Source of the DNA: an uncultured Eubacterium sp.
GTDB taxonomy: Bacteria > Bacillota > Clostridia > Lachnospirales > Lachnospiraceae
Assembly: GCA_937915825.1 (NCBI GenBank)
Contig: CALGGT010000086.1
Span: 1 to 24,226 of the forward strand
Direction of reading: 5' to 3'
DNA: 24,226 nt
The translations under genes and the position numbers were made by a program. Below are positions 14,762-23,689 of this stretch, piece by piece (position 1 is the first letter of the stretch; every line of letters begins with the position of its first letter). Under the pieces are notes generated by a model. That model did not search any database, had not been told where the DNA came from, and saw only the letters and a program-made list of their open reading frames with translations.

Positions 14762-15538
14762 TTACTCCGGCAGGTCTTTGGGTTTTAAAAAAGTCATCCG
14801 GTGAATCTCACAAGGTCCTGCCTTCTTGATCGCCTCGTAATGTTCCTTCGTTCCATATCCTTTGTGTTTTTTAAATCCATATTCCGGATACCTTTCATCA
14901 TAATCTTCCATTAGATGATCCCTGGTCACCTTGGCGATAATACTGGCGGCCGCAATACAGGCACATGTAGCATCTCCTTTTACGATCCCTACCTGATAAA
15001 TCGGAATATTCGGCACGACGACCGCATCATTCAATAACAGATCCGGAACCTGATCTAAATCTTTTACCGCGTATTCCATTGCCAGATATGTCGCCTGCAA
15101 AATATTGATCTCATCAATTTTCTTAGGTCCTACAACGCCTACCCCCACAGCAACCGCCTGCTTTCGGATCTCCTCGTATAGAAATTCTCTCTCATCCGGC
15201 GTCAGCTTCTTAGAGTCATTTAATTTCAGCAGCGAATACTCCTCCGGTAAGATTACCGCCCCTGCTACCACAGGTCCTGCCAAAGGACCTCTTCCAGCCT
15301 CATCCATTCCGCAGATCCAACGATACTCTTTATGATATTCCCGCTCCTTTTCTTTTAATTGTTCCAAACGGAACAACTCCTTCTGGTATTTATTCCAACG
15401 ATTTTCCAGGCGCTCTAGGATCAATTGAACGCTTTTCCGGTCATCGCTCTCATATTCTCCAATAAACGCAAGGATTTCTTCCTCTTTGATCCTCTTACTT
15501 TTAATCTTAATGTCTTCTACACTTTCTTTTTTTTTCAT
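14762..15538 (-). CDS. rnhB: Ribonuclease HII
   Basis: 258 residues. It cuts the RNA strand of RNA-DNA hybrids and starts removal of single ribonucleotides from DNA. The catalytic fold begins with GMDEAGRGPLAGPVVAGAV (Asp79, Glu80), followed by LNDSKKLT, LLLNDAVVV with the third Asp, and KGDATCACIAAASIIAKVTRD with the fourth. Residues 1-70 are a charged helical extension including SDDRKSVQ, a form also found in Bacillus RnhB (about 255 residues), so it is normal for Firmicutes. The ATG at 15536-15538 has only a weak, distant GAGGA as ribosome site; an in-frame stop lies just upstream, so no better start exists. It follows the pilus operon but is separated by a terminator. Confidence 0.95.
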   Translation of the reverse strand: MKKKESVEDIKIKSKRIKEEEILAFIGEYESDDRKSVQLILERLENRWNKYQKELFRLEQLKEKEREYHKEYRWICGMDEAGRGPLAGPVVAGAVILPEEYSLLKLNDSKKLTPDEREFLYEEIRKQAVAVGVGVVGPKKIDEINILQATYLAMEYAVKDLDQVPDLLLNDAVVVPNIPIYQVGIVKGDATCACIAAASIIAKVTRDHLMEDYDERYPEYGFKKHKGYGTKEHYEAIKKAGPCEIHRMTFLKPKDLPE

Positions 15539-15582
15539 TCTGTTCCATTCATCCTCACTTTTTTAGAAAATCTTTTAGAAAA

Positions 15583-15612
15583 AAAGTGCCTGCTATTACA
15601 AACAGGCACTTT
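15583..15612 (-). terminator. Intrinsic terminator of the pilus operon
   Basis: On the minus strand, AAAGTGCCTG and CAGGCACTTT form a 10-bp stem with a 10-base loop followed directly by a T run. It lies 58 bases after the stop of the last pilus-operon gene. Confidence 0.9.
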
Positions 15613-15670
15613 CAACTTATTCAAACATAGACCCACCAATTACCACTGTTTATCCTTTTGTATCAAAGGA

Positions 15671-18600
15671 TTACTGTAAATCGAACAAATCTCTGGTCTT
15701 AAGCACAATCTGCGTTGTGATCGGGGAACTGATCCGAACCGCATTCGTCTTCTCATTATGACATTGCGCACGAACCGTCACATCAATCGCCTGATATCCA
15801 TCCAACCAATCTTCCAGAGGTATCATCACAAAGAATTCTTGTTGTGAGTTCTTATTAATGCGATATCCTTCTCCAATCGAAGAACCTTTCGCATTTTCAA
15901 TGGTTTCTTTGGAAACTTCCTCATAATCATTTACTGTATTGCTAGTTGCCCCCGACATATAAGCATACAGCTGAGTATCACCAATTCCCACCTCGCCATC
16001 ATCCGGACTCACAATATTAATGCTATCAATAATACCATCATCATTGTTCTTAGAATTATCGAAGATCAACTTAACAATAATCTGTCGATCTTTTGGATCA
16101 TAGCTAGCCTTATCATTCCAGTCAACGAATCCCAATATATCACTGATACGTGTATAATATCTCTTATTCTTTCCAAGTTTAACGGTAATAATGGTAACCG
16201 TTGTGGTCTTGGAATTAATGATGTAATAATCGGCCAGGAAACTGATATTCGCAGCATTCTCACTATGACTTAAGGCATAGGACTGATTCTGGTTGGCAAC
16301 CGAATTACCGCCAACAACGGATACGTTCATTCCGTCATGTCCATCGGATCCAATTGTATGACCGCCAAGTGAGCCATCTTTCATCACATCCGCGTTGGAA
16401 TCAAAGTAGTTGGGTGAATAACCATACTCTAATAACTTCAGATCCCCACGACTGTTGCTATTCGTTAGATCATTCGTATTTTTACTTTGATACTCCTCCA
16501 CATTCGGGAAAAAGGTATAACGGTTCCACAAATACGTCGCATTATACAAACCATTGGAATCGTTCTTATCTGCCTGTGCATAGCGACCACGATCATAATA
16601 TCCGGTCTTTGTCGCTGTGCCTGCTACATCACTGGTCGTATTAATATCAATGATCTGTAACTTCGGCAAGATATCTTCATAAAAACTTCTCTTATACTTT
16701 TCGCCTTGATCCGTGTCCTTCGTCTTTACAACCGTTTCACCATCACGAGCTAATAAGTTAAACTGCGTACCCATTAAGTAAAGTTTACAAATATTACTTA
16801 AGGAACCTTGTTCCGCCTTCGCCGGTTCCGCATCCGAAATATTCATAATGGTTTCGGTTCCACTTCCCTGATCCGCGCCGTTATTTAACATATTACCAAT
16901 CCGTTTGGTTAACGTCAAAGGCATGTTCACATTACAGCAAAGTCGATCGAGAATCTGTACAACCAGATTGAAATCCAAATCATTCTCATAGAAATCATAG
17001 ATCTTATTGGCATCATACGTGTAACTGTCATTCCCAAGAATGATCTTATTATATAATTTCGCAAAACCTGCCACGTTGTCCGTACCATTCAAATCCTCAA
17101 AATAGAAGAAATCAGCACGTTCAATGGGATTAATCTTATCTACGGTATCCTTCTTGCAAATCTCATTGATCTCCGCAGGTGTCATACAAAGAACTTTCAA
17201 ATGGAAATTCTCGCATGCTTCCTGGGTTTCGAAGGTAAATAACATACGTTTCAAAATCTCATTGGTAGAAAGTCCATAATAGGTTAACGTATACGTTGTC
17301 TTAACTTCCCCTTTGGGAACACTAAGGGATTTATCCAGTGTGGCAGAAATCGGGAAATAAACGCCTTCATTCCCGCTTCCACTTGCTTTCCACTGATCCG
17401 AAGTAGAAATATCCTGTCCCGACGTAGGTTTATCCGTCACATACTTAAAATTATATTCCGTCGGCGATTTGGAAGAATCAATCTGATAACCGGCAGGCCA
17501 ATAGGAATAAGCCATGGCAAAATCTCCGGTTCCCTGTGCTACTTTTACAAGATATCCATCGGTATACGTTTCATATCCATCCGCAACACTGTTCACACTC
17601 ACATTCCAATTATACCGATCCTTTAACATCATGTTGTTGATTTCATCGTCCGTAGGCTTCTGACCTTTATCATCAACCATCTCAGATAGAATATTACGAT
17701 AGATCGATTTACCAAGATCATTATTTTCCATGGTCTGGTTGTAATCATAATTCTTAAAAGCATTGATATATACCTGATAATGCTGGGGATATTTTGCTTT
17801 TAATTCTTCTTCGGTAAAAGTGGCCGAATACATACCATAATATACAAAACGATAAACGTTGTAGGTATCTTCGCCATTCTTATATTCACGGGTAGAAATA
17901 TTCCAGTTAGATGTATCACTTAAATAAGCACCCGGAATATCCTTCCCATTTCGATCCTTTAGCAATTCCGGCCAGTTGGATGCAACCGATGCTGCGCTTC
18001 CACCGGATTGCATTAAGGCTTTGAAATTATTAGCCTCAGCTGAACCGATCAAATCAACCACTTGATTGTCTGTAAGAGAAATATCATATAAACGGGAAAA
18101 ATCGACTAATGTCTGACCTTTACTAGATCCACTTCCCAAAGAATATTCAAAATCCGGATCATCCGCTTCGGTTCCAAATGCTGTTTGGAAATAATCAATG
18201 GCAGAAGCTACTTCACTAAGCATACCTTCATTACGAAGATTGGTTAATAAGTTGGAGTTACGATTCTTACAACATACATCGGTGGAATTGGATTTATCCG
18301 ATCCCATCTGACGAATGTAACGTTCCAACTCCGCCGGCATACCACTATCGGTGGAACCGGTTAAATAAGTAAGCTCCTGCATGGATTTATCCGGAACTAC
18401 TTCCAGAATCACATAAGGATTCGTTGCAGATCCTTTCGCCCCTTCACAAGTAGGGACCTCGTCGGAACAAGGCTCCGCTCCGGACCCCGGATCACCAACG
18501 GTAATACTACCTTCGCTGGTAACCGTTCGTTCAACTTCTGACATATCTCTTGCCTTGGTTCCATTAGCCACATAAGGTTTGGTGGCCGTATATTTCCCCT

Positions 18601-18694
18601 TTGCAAAATGATTATTGAAGATAAAAAATCCTACTGTACTTAAAATCGTGAGACAAAGTACAGCAACGATAATCTTTCCAAGTTTCTTTTTCAT
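15671..18694 (-). CDS. Large exported protein at the end of the pilus operon, function unknown (possibly DUF5057-like)
   Basis: 1007 residues. A single hydrophobic helix (about 7-27) follows a Lys-rich start, with no lipobox and no prepilin cleavage motif, so the rest is predicted outside the membrane. The segment NPYVILEVVPDKSMQELTYL (about 92-111) recalls an uncharacterised Firmicute family (DUF5057, from memory and not certain). Most of the body is Asn/Asp/Ser/Tyr-rich, like extracellular proteins. The last ~150 residues (DDGIIDSINIVSPDDGEVG, FFVMIPLEDWLDGY, VTVRAQCHN) look beta-rich and repeat-like. It is the last gene before the terminator and 48 bases after a prepilin gene, so it probably works with the pilus as an assembly, tip or adhesion factor (inference). 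The ATG at 18692-18694 has GAGGGGGA upstream. Confidence 0.75.
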   Translation of the reverse strand: MKKKLGKIIVAVLCLTILSTVGFFIFNNHFAKGKYTATKPYVANGTKARDMSEVERTVTSEGSITVGDPGSGAEPCSDEVPTCEGAKGSATNPYVILEVVPDKSMQELTYLTGSTDSGMPAELERYIRQMGSDKSNSTDVCCKNRNSNLLTNLRNEGMLSEVASAIDYFQTAFGTEADDPDFEYSLGSGSSKGQTLVDFSRLYDISLTDNQVVDLIGSAEANNFKALMQSGGSAASVASNWPELLKDRNGKDIPGAYLSDTSNWNISTREYKNGEDTYNVYRFVYYGMYSATFTEEELKAKYPQHYQVYINAFKNYDYNQTMENNDLGKSIYRNILSEMVDDKGQKPTDDEINNMMLKDRYNWNVSVNSVADGYETYTDGYLVKVAQGTGDFAMAYSYWPAGYQIDSSKSPTEYNFKYVTDKPTSGQDISTSDQWKASGSGNEGVYFPISATLDKSLSVPKGEVKTTYTLTYYGLSTNEILKRMLFTFETQEACENFHLKVLCMTPAEINEICKKDTVDKINPIERADFFYFEDLNGTDNVAGFAKLYNKIILGNDSYTYDANKIYDFYENDLDFNLVVQILDRLCCNVNMPLTLTKRIGNMLNNGADQGSGTETIMNISDAEPAKAEQGSLSNICKLYLMGTQFNLLARDGETVVKTKDTDQGEKYKRSFYEDILPKLQIIDINTTSDVAGTATKTGYYDRGRYAQADKNDSNGLYNATYLWNRYTFFPNVEEYQSKNTNDLTNSNSRGDLKLLEYGYSPNYFDSNADVMKDGSLGGHTIGSDGHDGMNVSVVGGNSVANQNQSYALSHSENAANISFLADYYIINSKTTTVTIITVKLGKNKRYYTRISDILGFVDWNDKASYDPKDRQIIVKLIFDNSKNNDDGIIDSINIVSPDDGEVGIGDTQLYAYMSGATSNTVNDYEEVSKETIENAKGSSIGEGYRINKNSQQEFFVMIPLEDWLDGYQAIDVTVRAQCHNEKTNAVRISSPITTQIVLKTRDLFDLQ

Positions 18695-18742
18695 TCGAAG
18701 TCCCCCTCGATCCGTGAATCAAACAACAACTACAAACATCCA

Positions 18743-19360
18743 TTATTGGTTACGAAGGAAAATTGTACGTTCGGAATCATACTCCGGCGCAATCTTATCC
18801 TTGAAACCAACCTTTAAATATACACTCTTTTTATCTGTTACATGGTTGGTATTGATCTGACATTCAAATTTCTTACAATCTTCTCCCAGTAAATAATAAG
18901 AATGATTGGCAGGCAGGTTCATAATATCCACCAACATACCATTCTCTTTTTGTAATTCCATTGTTGACAAACCGGCACTGGGGAAGGCAAGTTTTCCAAA
19001 ACACAGATCCCCGCCAGATAGCCAATAAACATAAACATTATGAGTAAACGTCGCAATCTTATCTAAACTCAATGTATGACTTTCGATATTTTCATAATCA
19101 TCTTTGTTCGTAAATACGATCATTGCATGATGAGTCGAATCATAATAAACACCTTCTGCTTCCATGACATAGGCTTCCATATGATTCAATGCATCTTTTG
19201 CAGATGTTTGAACATTAATTCTGGAATTGGTCTTATTCATACTGGACGATGAAAAAATCATCAATGAAGTAATTGCCCCCATAACAACGGTACAAACCAA
19301 AATCGCAACCAGCAATTCGATTAAACTGAAACCGTTATCATTCAGTTTTCTAGCCTTCAT
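18743..19360 (-). CDS. Type IV prepilin, PilW/GspJ-like minor pilin
   Basis: 205 residues. The prepilin signal is basic MKARKLNDNG then FSLIELLVAILVCTVVMGAI: cleavage by prepilin peptidase is expected after Gly10, with Phe11 as the new N-terminus and Glu15 as the +5 glutamate. The N-terminal hydrophobic helix is followed by a Ser-rich turn and a helical segment, then a globular beta-rich domain with three Cys (LCFGK, DCKKFECQI), two of which may form a disulfide. An ATG six codons upstream is in frame, but those codons contain the AGGAGG ribosome site, so the start is the ATG at 19358-19360. Its size and place after a small pilin resemble PilW/PilJ minor pilins. Confidence 0.85.
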   Translation of the reverse strand: MKARKLNDNGFSLIELLVAILVCTVVMGAITSLMIFSSSSMNKTNSRINVQTSAKDALNHMEAYVMEAEGVYYDSTHHAMIVFTNKDDYENIESHTLSLDKIATFTHNVYVYWLSGGDLCFGKLAFPSAGLSTMELQKENGMLVDIMNLPANHSYYLLGEDCKKFECQINTNHVTDKKSVYLKVGFKDKIAPEYDSERTIFLRNQ

Positions 19361-19440
19361 GATTCTGCCTCCTATCATGTAATAATACTACGAAATATTG
19401 GTATTCACCGGATCTAAAAATATACGTGTTCACCAATTCT

Positions 19441-19944
19441 TTAAATATCAACATTCACCTGTTCTCGCACATGTTTTCCTGTGCTTTGAACCATCGTGAT
19501 CAGATAATCCGATTTCCCTAAAATCGTGATCTTTGTAATGGGATTGGATGTATAAACAAAGGAACCATCCTTCTTATTAATTCCAATCTTTACATATTCC
19601 AATGACGAACCTTCCAAGATATTGGTCCCGTCATATTTAATAAGCAAACTTCCATTTCCAATGTGCTCTGCCTTAGATAAACTAGGAGGCGAACTGGGAT
19701 TGGTTGAGTAAGCAAGATAATAACCATTGTTCTTATGCATAATATACATATAAGTTTTATCTGCATCGGACATATTATAACTTTTCAGCTTTGTTAAACC
19801 ACTATCGATCTTGTAGGAACATTTTGATGCATTGGCCAACCCAACATAACTGAATGCGGATATCCCCACACCGGTAAAGATTGCCAGGATTGCAATGACA
19901 ACAATAAATTCTACCAAACTAAAGCCTTCGTTATGATTCTTCAT
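19441..19944 (-). CDS. Type IV prepilin, small pilin
   Basis: 167 residues. The signal is short: MKNHNEG then FSLVEFIVVIAILAIFTGVG, with cleavage expected after Gly7 and the +5 Glu at residue 12. The globular part is about 120 residues with one Cys, in the size range of GspH/FimU-like minor pilins or of a compact major pilin. The ATG at 19942-19944 has AGGTGA upstream. It follows the large PilX-like gene by 24 bases and precedes the next prepilin by 80. Confidence 0.85.
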   Translation of the reverse strand: MKNHNEGFSLVEFIVVIAILAIFTGVGISAFSYVGLANASKCSYKIDSGLTKLKSYNMSDADKTYMYIMHKNNGYYLAYSTNPSSPPSLSKAEHIGNGSLLIKYDGTNILEGSSLEYVKIGINKKDGSFVYTSNPITKITILGKSDYLITMVQSTGKHVREQVNVDI

Positions 19945-19968
19945 CTTCTCACCTACTCTCCTCGTGCA

Positions 19969-22251
19969 TTAATTCTTCTTCCAATTCTCATAATAGATGT
20001 TCTCGCTTACATCTGTAGGATTCTCTTTCTTTTTCTTTAATCCACGGAAAATCTTAATCCACTCTTCATGATTCTGCGCGTACTTCAATAATTTCCCTAC
20101 ATTAACCGGATCACTGATCAGATCCAGATCCTGACCATCGGCACGAACCCTACCTCCGGCTAAGATCAAACCTGTAAAATCTCTGGGAACCGTAACATTG
20201 CCTTCACAAATGATCAAACCTTTTGTGATCGCATCCGTTACCGTATAATCATGTACCGTCGCCATCATAGTAAATCCGGTGTCCGGATCTGTATAACTCA
20301 TACCATCCGTTACTTCCCCGAAATCAATGATCTCATCTTTTACCAGATCCGGCTGATAAGCGGAATCCTCGAACCGATACGCTGGAGCTGCCTTACTATA
20401 TCCGGAATTAACCAAGGAAAGCTGCTTTCCTAAGTAATTCTTCATCTTATTCTGACCATCCTCCAACAAATTCATAAACGGTCTTCCGTTATCATCGTAG
20501 TAATTAGCGGATTGTAATGTTGATCCACCGTTGTCCTTACCTTGATAATAGTTATGAACAATATTGCCAGCTAACAAGTACAAATTCGCGGACAATTTCA
20601 TACCACTCGTATCAGTTGTAGAAATATAAGTCTCCGCTTTTTCATTTAAAGCATCACGGTTATCCGTGCCTTTATAATATTGAGCAAAATATGCATTGGC
20701 ATTTTGCTGAGCGGGTTCTTTGAACTTCAGATACAAATAGGCAAATCCACCAACATTATCATAATTAATATTGACAATACCATTGTTAAGATCCTGATCT
20801 AAGTAAGGCCATAATTTTTGATCCGCCTGTAAAGAAGCCAGATTAATATGCTGGGAAATAACATCCGCATGGGACTTACCTGCAATGTCACCTTTACTCA
20901 GAGGATTATGTTCTTCTTTGATGTAATCATCCGGTAACAAATAAGCAATCTGGTTGCTTTTAACAGCTAAAGACTCACCCATGAGAATATCCGATACCAA
21001 CGTACTATCAGCAGAATCTTTCCGTTCTACAAACGTACGACCAGCCAATACCAACTTGCTCAAACCACTCGTCTCCAACGTCGTATTCAAGCCATTGATC
21101 AGGATCGCACTACTCCAATCTGCTTTGTATACGGAGGAGGAAGAATCCACATTATCCTGATTATAACTATAACCGTAATATTTTCCTTTTAATTTTACAA
21201 TCGACTCATCGGCATCAATCGTTAGATCATCCAGAACATACGCATCTTCATTCATATCCAAAACAGATGAATTATCGCTTGTTCCTGACACATCGCCGCT
21301 AAGTTCAATATTCTTTAACCACAATTCACCTTGCGGCTCGCTTTGACCCGTGATCTTCACGTTCGAGCCGTCATTAATGATCATGTTACCACGACTGATG
21401 ATCATATTACTCTTAAAATCCGCCTTTGATTTGGCACCCATCGAAATACCATCACCATATATATCTGGAGCACTAGATGCTACCGGATCACCACCGGAAT
21501 ATACATTTCCTTTAAATTTTGCTCCATCCACACCGGTAACAGTATTACTGTTATTGGCAACTGTTAAACTCTTGTCGGATATACTGATATAATCTTTTAA
21601 TTGATCAAATGTCTTTCCTCCCTCGAAATTGTAGGAAGGTGTCTCAATTCGAATATCCGTAGAAATCTGAGTTTCCAGTTTCAGTTTATCGGTATAATCA
21701 ATCTTAAAACCAGTAAATACCAATGCTCTTTCTTTGCTGGTACTATCATATTCAAAATGATACAAAATATAGTTAGGATCCGCGTTCAAAGAAGAAACCG
21801 CATCCGGATTGGTTACCATTTTCTTAAAGGGGGTAATAGAGATCTGCTCCGGGGTTGTGGTCGAGATTCCATCCCAGGTTGTAGTTGTATTCCCTTTTAA
21901 AATATGAATGATCCCAAGTAAATATTCCGTTTCATACTTGTCCTGTAAACCGGAACTTGCCGTATAGGAATTTAATACACCGGAATAAGCCGCTTCATTG
22001 CTGTCGCCGCATACTTCTTCCAAACCGCTTCGAATCTCACCAACAAATCCTTCCGTCTGGTAGAAGTTATCTTTGGACTGTGTATCAACAATGGTAGATA
22101 AAACGTAGTTTGTTGCCACACTTAGAATCGTAGAACCCAGTATGGTTACAAAGATAATACCGATCAACACAAATACAAAAGCGGAACCGCGATTATCTTT
22201 TAAATAATAATTCCATTTTTCTCTCAGGTTTAATTTACGACGTGGTAACAT
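19969..22251 (-). CDS. Large PilX/GspK-like pilus assembly protein lacking Glu5
   Basis: 760 residues. After a basic leader comes NRG then SAFVFVLIGIIFVTILGSTIL, a prepilin-like helix in which the +5 position is Phe, not Glu. In GspK and PilX-type proteins this marks a subunit placed at the filament tip. The helix runs into a Thr/Ser-rich coil and a very large exported part. Residues ~225-350 have short repeats of the form FKGNVYSGG, FKSNMIISRGNMIIN and ELWLKNIELSG, suggesting a beta-helix; a related piece (KGLIICEGNVTVPRDFTGLILAGG) recurs near residue 680. Family GspK is about 300 residues, so this one is much enlarged. A GTG lies one codon upstream; the ATG at 22249-22251 is better spaced from GGAGG. 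Confidence 0.78.
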   Translation of the reverse strand: MLPRRKLNLREKWNYYLKDNRGSAFVFVLIGIIFVTILGSTILSVATNYVLSTIVDTQSKDNFYQTEGFVGEIRSGLEEVCGDSNEAAYSGVLNSYTASSGLQDKYETEYLLGIIHILKGNTTTTWDGISTTTPEQISITPFKKMVTNPDAVSSLNADPNYILYHFEYDSTSKERALVFTGFKIDYTDKLKLETQISTDIRIETPSYNFEGGKTFDQLKDYISISDKSLTVANNSNTVTGVDGAKFKGNVYSGGDPVASSAPDIYGDGISMGAKSKADFKSNMIISRGNMIINDGSNVKITGQSEPQGELWLKNIELSGDVSGTSDNSSVLDMNEDAYVLDDLTIDADESIVKLKGKYYGYSYNQDNVDSSSSVYKADWSSAILINGLNTTLETSGLSKLVLAGRTFVERKDSADSTLVSDILMGESLAVKSNQIAYLLPDDYIKEEHNPLSKGDIAGKSHADVISQHINLASLQADQKLWPYLDQDLNNGIVNINYDNVGGFAYLYLKFKEPAQQNANAYFAQYYKGTDNRDALNEKAETYISTTDTSGMKLSANLYLLAGNIVHNYYQGKDNGGSTLQSANYYDDNGRPFMNLLEDGQNKMKNYLGKQLSLVNSGYSKAAPAYRFEDSAYQPDLVKDEIIDFGEVTDGMSYTDPDTGFTMMATVHDYTVTDAITKGLIICEGNVTVPRDFTGLILAGGRVRADGQDLDLISDPVNVGKLLKYAQNHEEWIKIFRGLKKKKENPTDVSENIYYENWKKN

Positions 22252-22265
22252 CACAAAACCTCCGT

Positions 22266-22293
22266 TCTCTTATCTCTTGTCTCTTATCTCTTA
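22266..22293. repeat. 14-bp tandem repeat between two pilus genes
   Basis: TCTCTTATCTCTTG (22266-22279) is followed by TCTCTTATCTCTTA (22280-22293), a single mismatch. The second copy includes the stop codon of the upstream prepilin gene. The GGAGG of the next gene lies just beyond. It is probably a slippage product. Confidence 0.7.
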
Positions 22294-23628
22294 TTCAGCG
22301 ATCGTAGTTTCCATATGGGAAATCGGATCGCTAAACGTGGTATCTTTGCTTGAGAATATATCAACATAAACTTTCCCAATTCGACGGGCCGGAACCGAAT
22401 CTTTCGGTACCAAAGAGTCTAAGTTCGTAAAGTTCGTGGACATGGTTATATCCACATTGGTAAAATATTTAAATTTCTTTGCCAAACTAGAGGAGGGCAC
22501 CGCCGCAACTCCATCTTCTGCTGCCACCAGATTCAATTTATAATTGGAGATCTTCCCGGCAACGGTTAAGTTCGCAACTTCCTCCATTTCCTGACAAACG
22601 ATATAAATACCAATATCTTTAATATCACTTTCCAAAATGGAAGATCCTACGGATACAAATACATTTTCCGTGGAATTCGTATCATTGACCAATCCATAGA
22701 ACAGATAGATATTTTTCAAATCTTCTTTCGCGATGGTGGAACGGGTCAATATTACATCCTTTTCATATTCGGAACCATCCGCAGCGGTTAACATATAATG
22801 ATAATAAATCTTAACAACGTAATTATCTTTTGTTGTTTCATCTTCGTACGAAACATTGATACACATGGTACGACGAAGATTATCTATAATGTAAGTATAC
22901 GCCGTATCTACACCTCCAGCTCCCAAGCCACTGCCATGGTAATCGTTTACCGGCTCTTCAATATTGGAATCGGAGTCATCATAAGGAGCTGCCGTTGCCG
23001 GAGCTTTTCCTTTCATCTGGGTATAAATATACCCTACTGCTTGATCTTTTTCGTCATCTTCGGCTGCTACGATATTGGTTTCCGAATATACTTCCACCGG
23101 TCTCGGGATCGCATAATCATTGTATTTTGCATTATCAATGGCAAGACCTTTGACATTTAAGGTATCCCCTTTATAAGCAGTAAAATCAACATACATTTTC
23201 GCAACAAATTCATTGCTCAATCCATCGTTATACGCAATATCTACATTCTTTTTCAAACGAACGGGAGGATTCGCTGTTGTAACAGCAGATGCCGGTGTAT
23301 GAATCGGGTTTGTATCCTCTTCCCATCCATAATAAATCTGTTCTCTGACACCGGGAGTTGCACCAGGTGCCATCGTGGGGAACCCTGCCGGAGCGGACAT
23401 TGCTACTAAATTCGTCTCAATCTCTTTATAATGATTGTACCCACGCACATTATCGATAATATCCTCTGCCAGTTCATTCGCAGTTTGCTTATCTCTACCA
23501 TCAATGGCTCTCAAAGAAGAATATGTAAAATAATTAACAATAGGCAAGGTGACAAGCGCCAGAATAACCACTGCCACCATAACTTCAATTAAGGAAAAAC
23601 CATCATTATTCTTTATCATATCACGCAT
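22291..23628 (-). CDS. Type IV prepilin, large PilV/GspI-like minor pilin
   Basis: 445 residues. The signal reads KNNDG then FSLIEVMVAVVILALVTLPIV: cleavage expected after Gly10, +5 Glu at residue 15. The pattern EVMVAVVILALVTLP followed by a Tyr/Ser stretch and ANELAEDIIDNVRG is typical of PilV/GspI-type minor pilins, but the globular domain is about three times the usual size. Several Ala/Pro-rich stretches (SAPAGFPTMAPGATPG) look like linkers between domains. The ATG at 23626-23628 follows AGGTGA closely; a second ATG three codons later is possible and leaves the signal intact. Gaps to neighbours are 61 and 36 bases. Confidence 0.85.
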   Translation of the reverse strand: MRDMIKNNDGFSLIEVMVAVVILALVTLPIVNYFTYSSLRAIDGRDKQTANELAEDIIDNVRGYNHYKEIETNLVAMSAPAGFPTMAPGATPGVREQIYYGWEEDTNPIHTPASAVTTANPPVRLKKNVDIAYNDGLSNEFVAKMYVDFTAYKGDTLNVKGLAIDNAKYNDYAIPRPVEVYSETNIVAAEDDEKDQAVGYIYTQMKGKAPATAAPYDDSDSNIEEPVNDYHGSGLGAGGVDTAYTYIIDNLRRTMCINVSYEDETTKDNYVVKIYYHYMLTAADGSEYEKDVILTRSTIAKEDLKNIYLFYGLVNDTNSTENVFVSVGSSILESDIKDIGIYIVCQEMEEVANLTVAGKISNYKLNLVAAEDGVAAVPSSSLAKKFKYFTNVDITMSTNFTNLDSLVPKDSVPARRIGKVYVDIFSSKDTTFSDPISHMETTIAE

Positions 23629-23689
23629 GTCACCTACACCTCTTTAAAATCTTAAATATTCATCTTTAAAAGTTCCAAATACGTTAACG

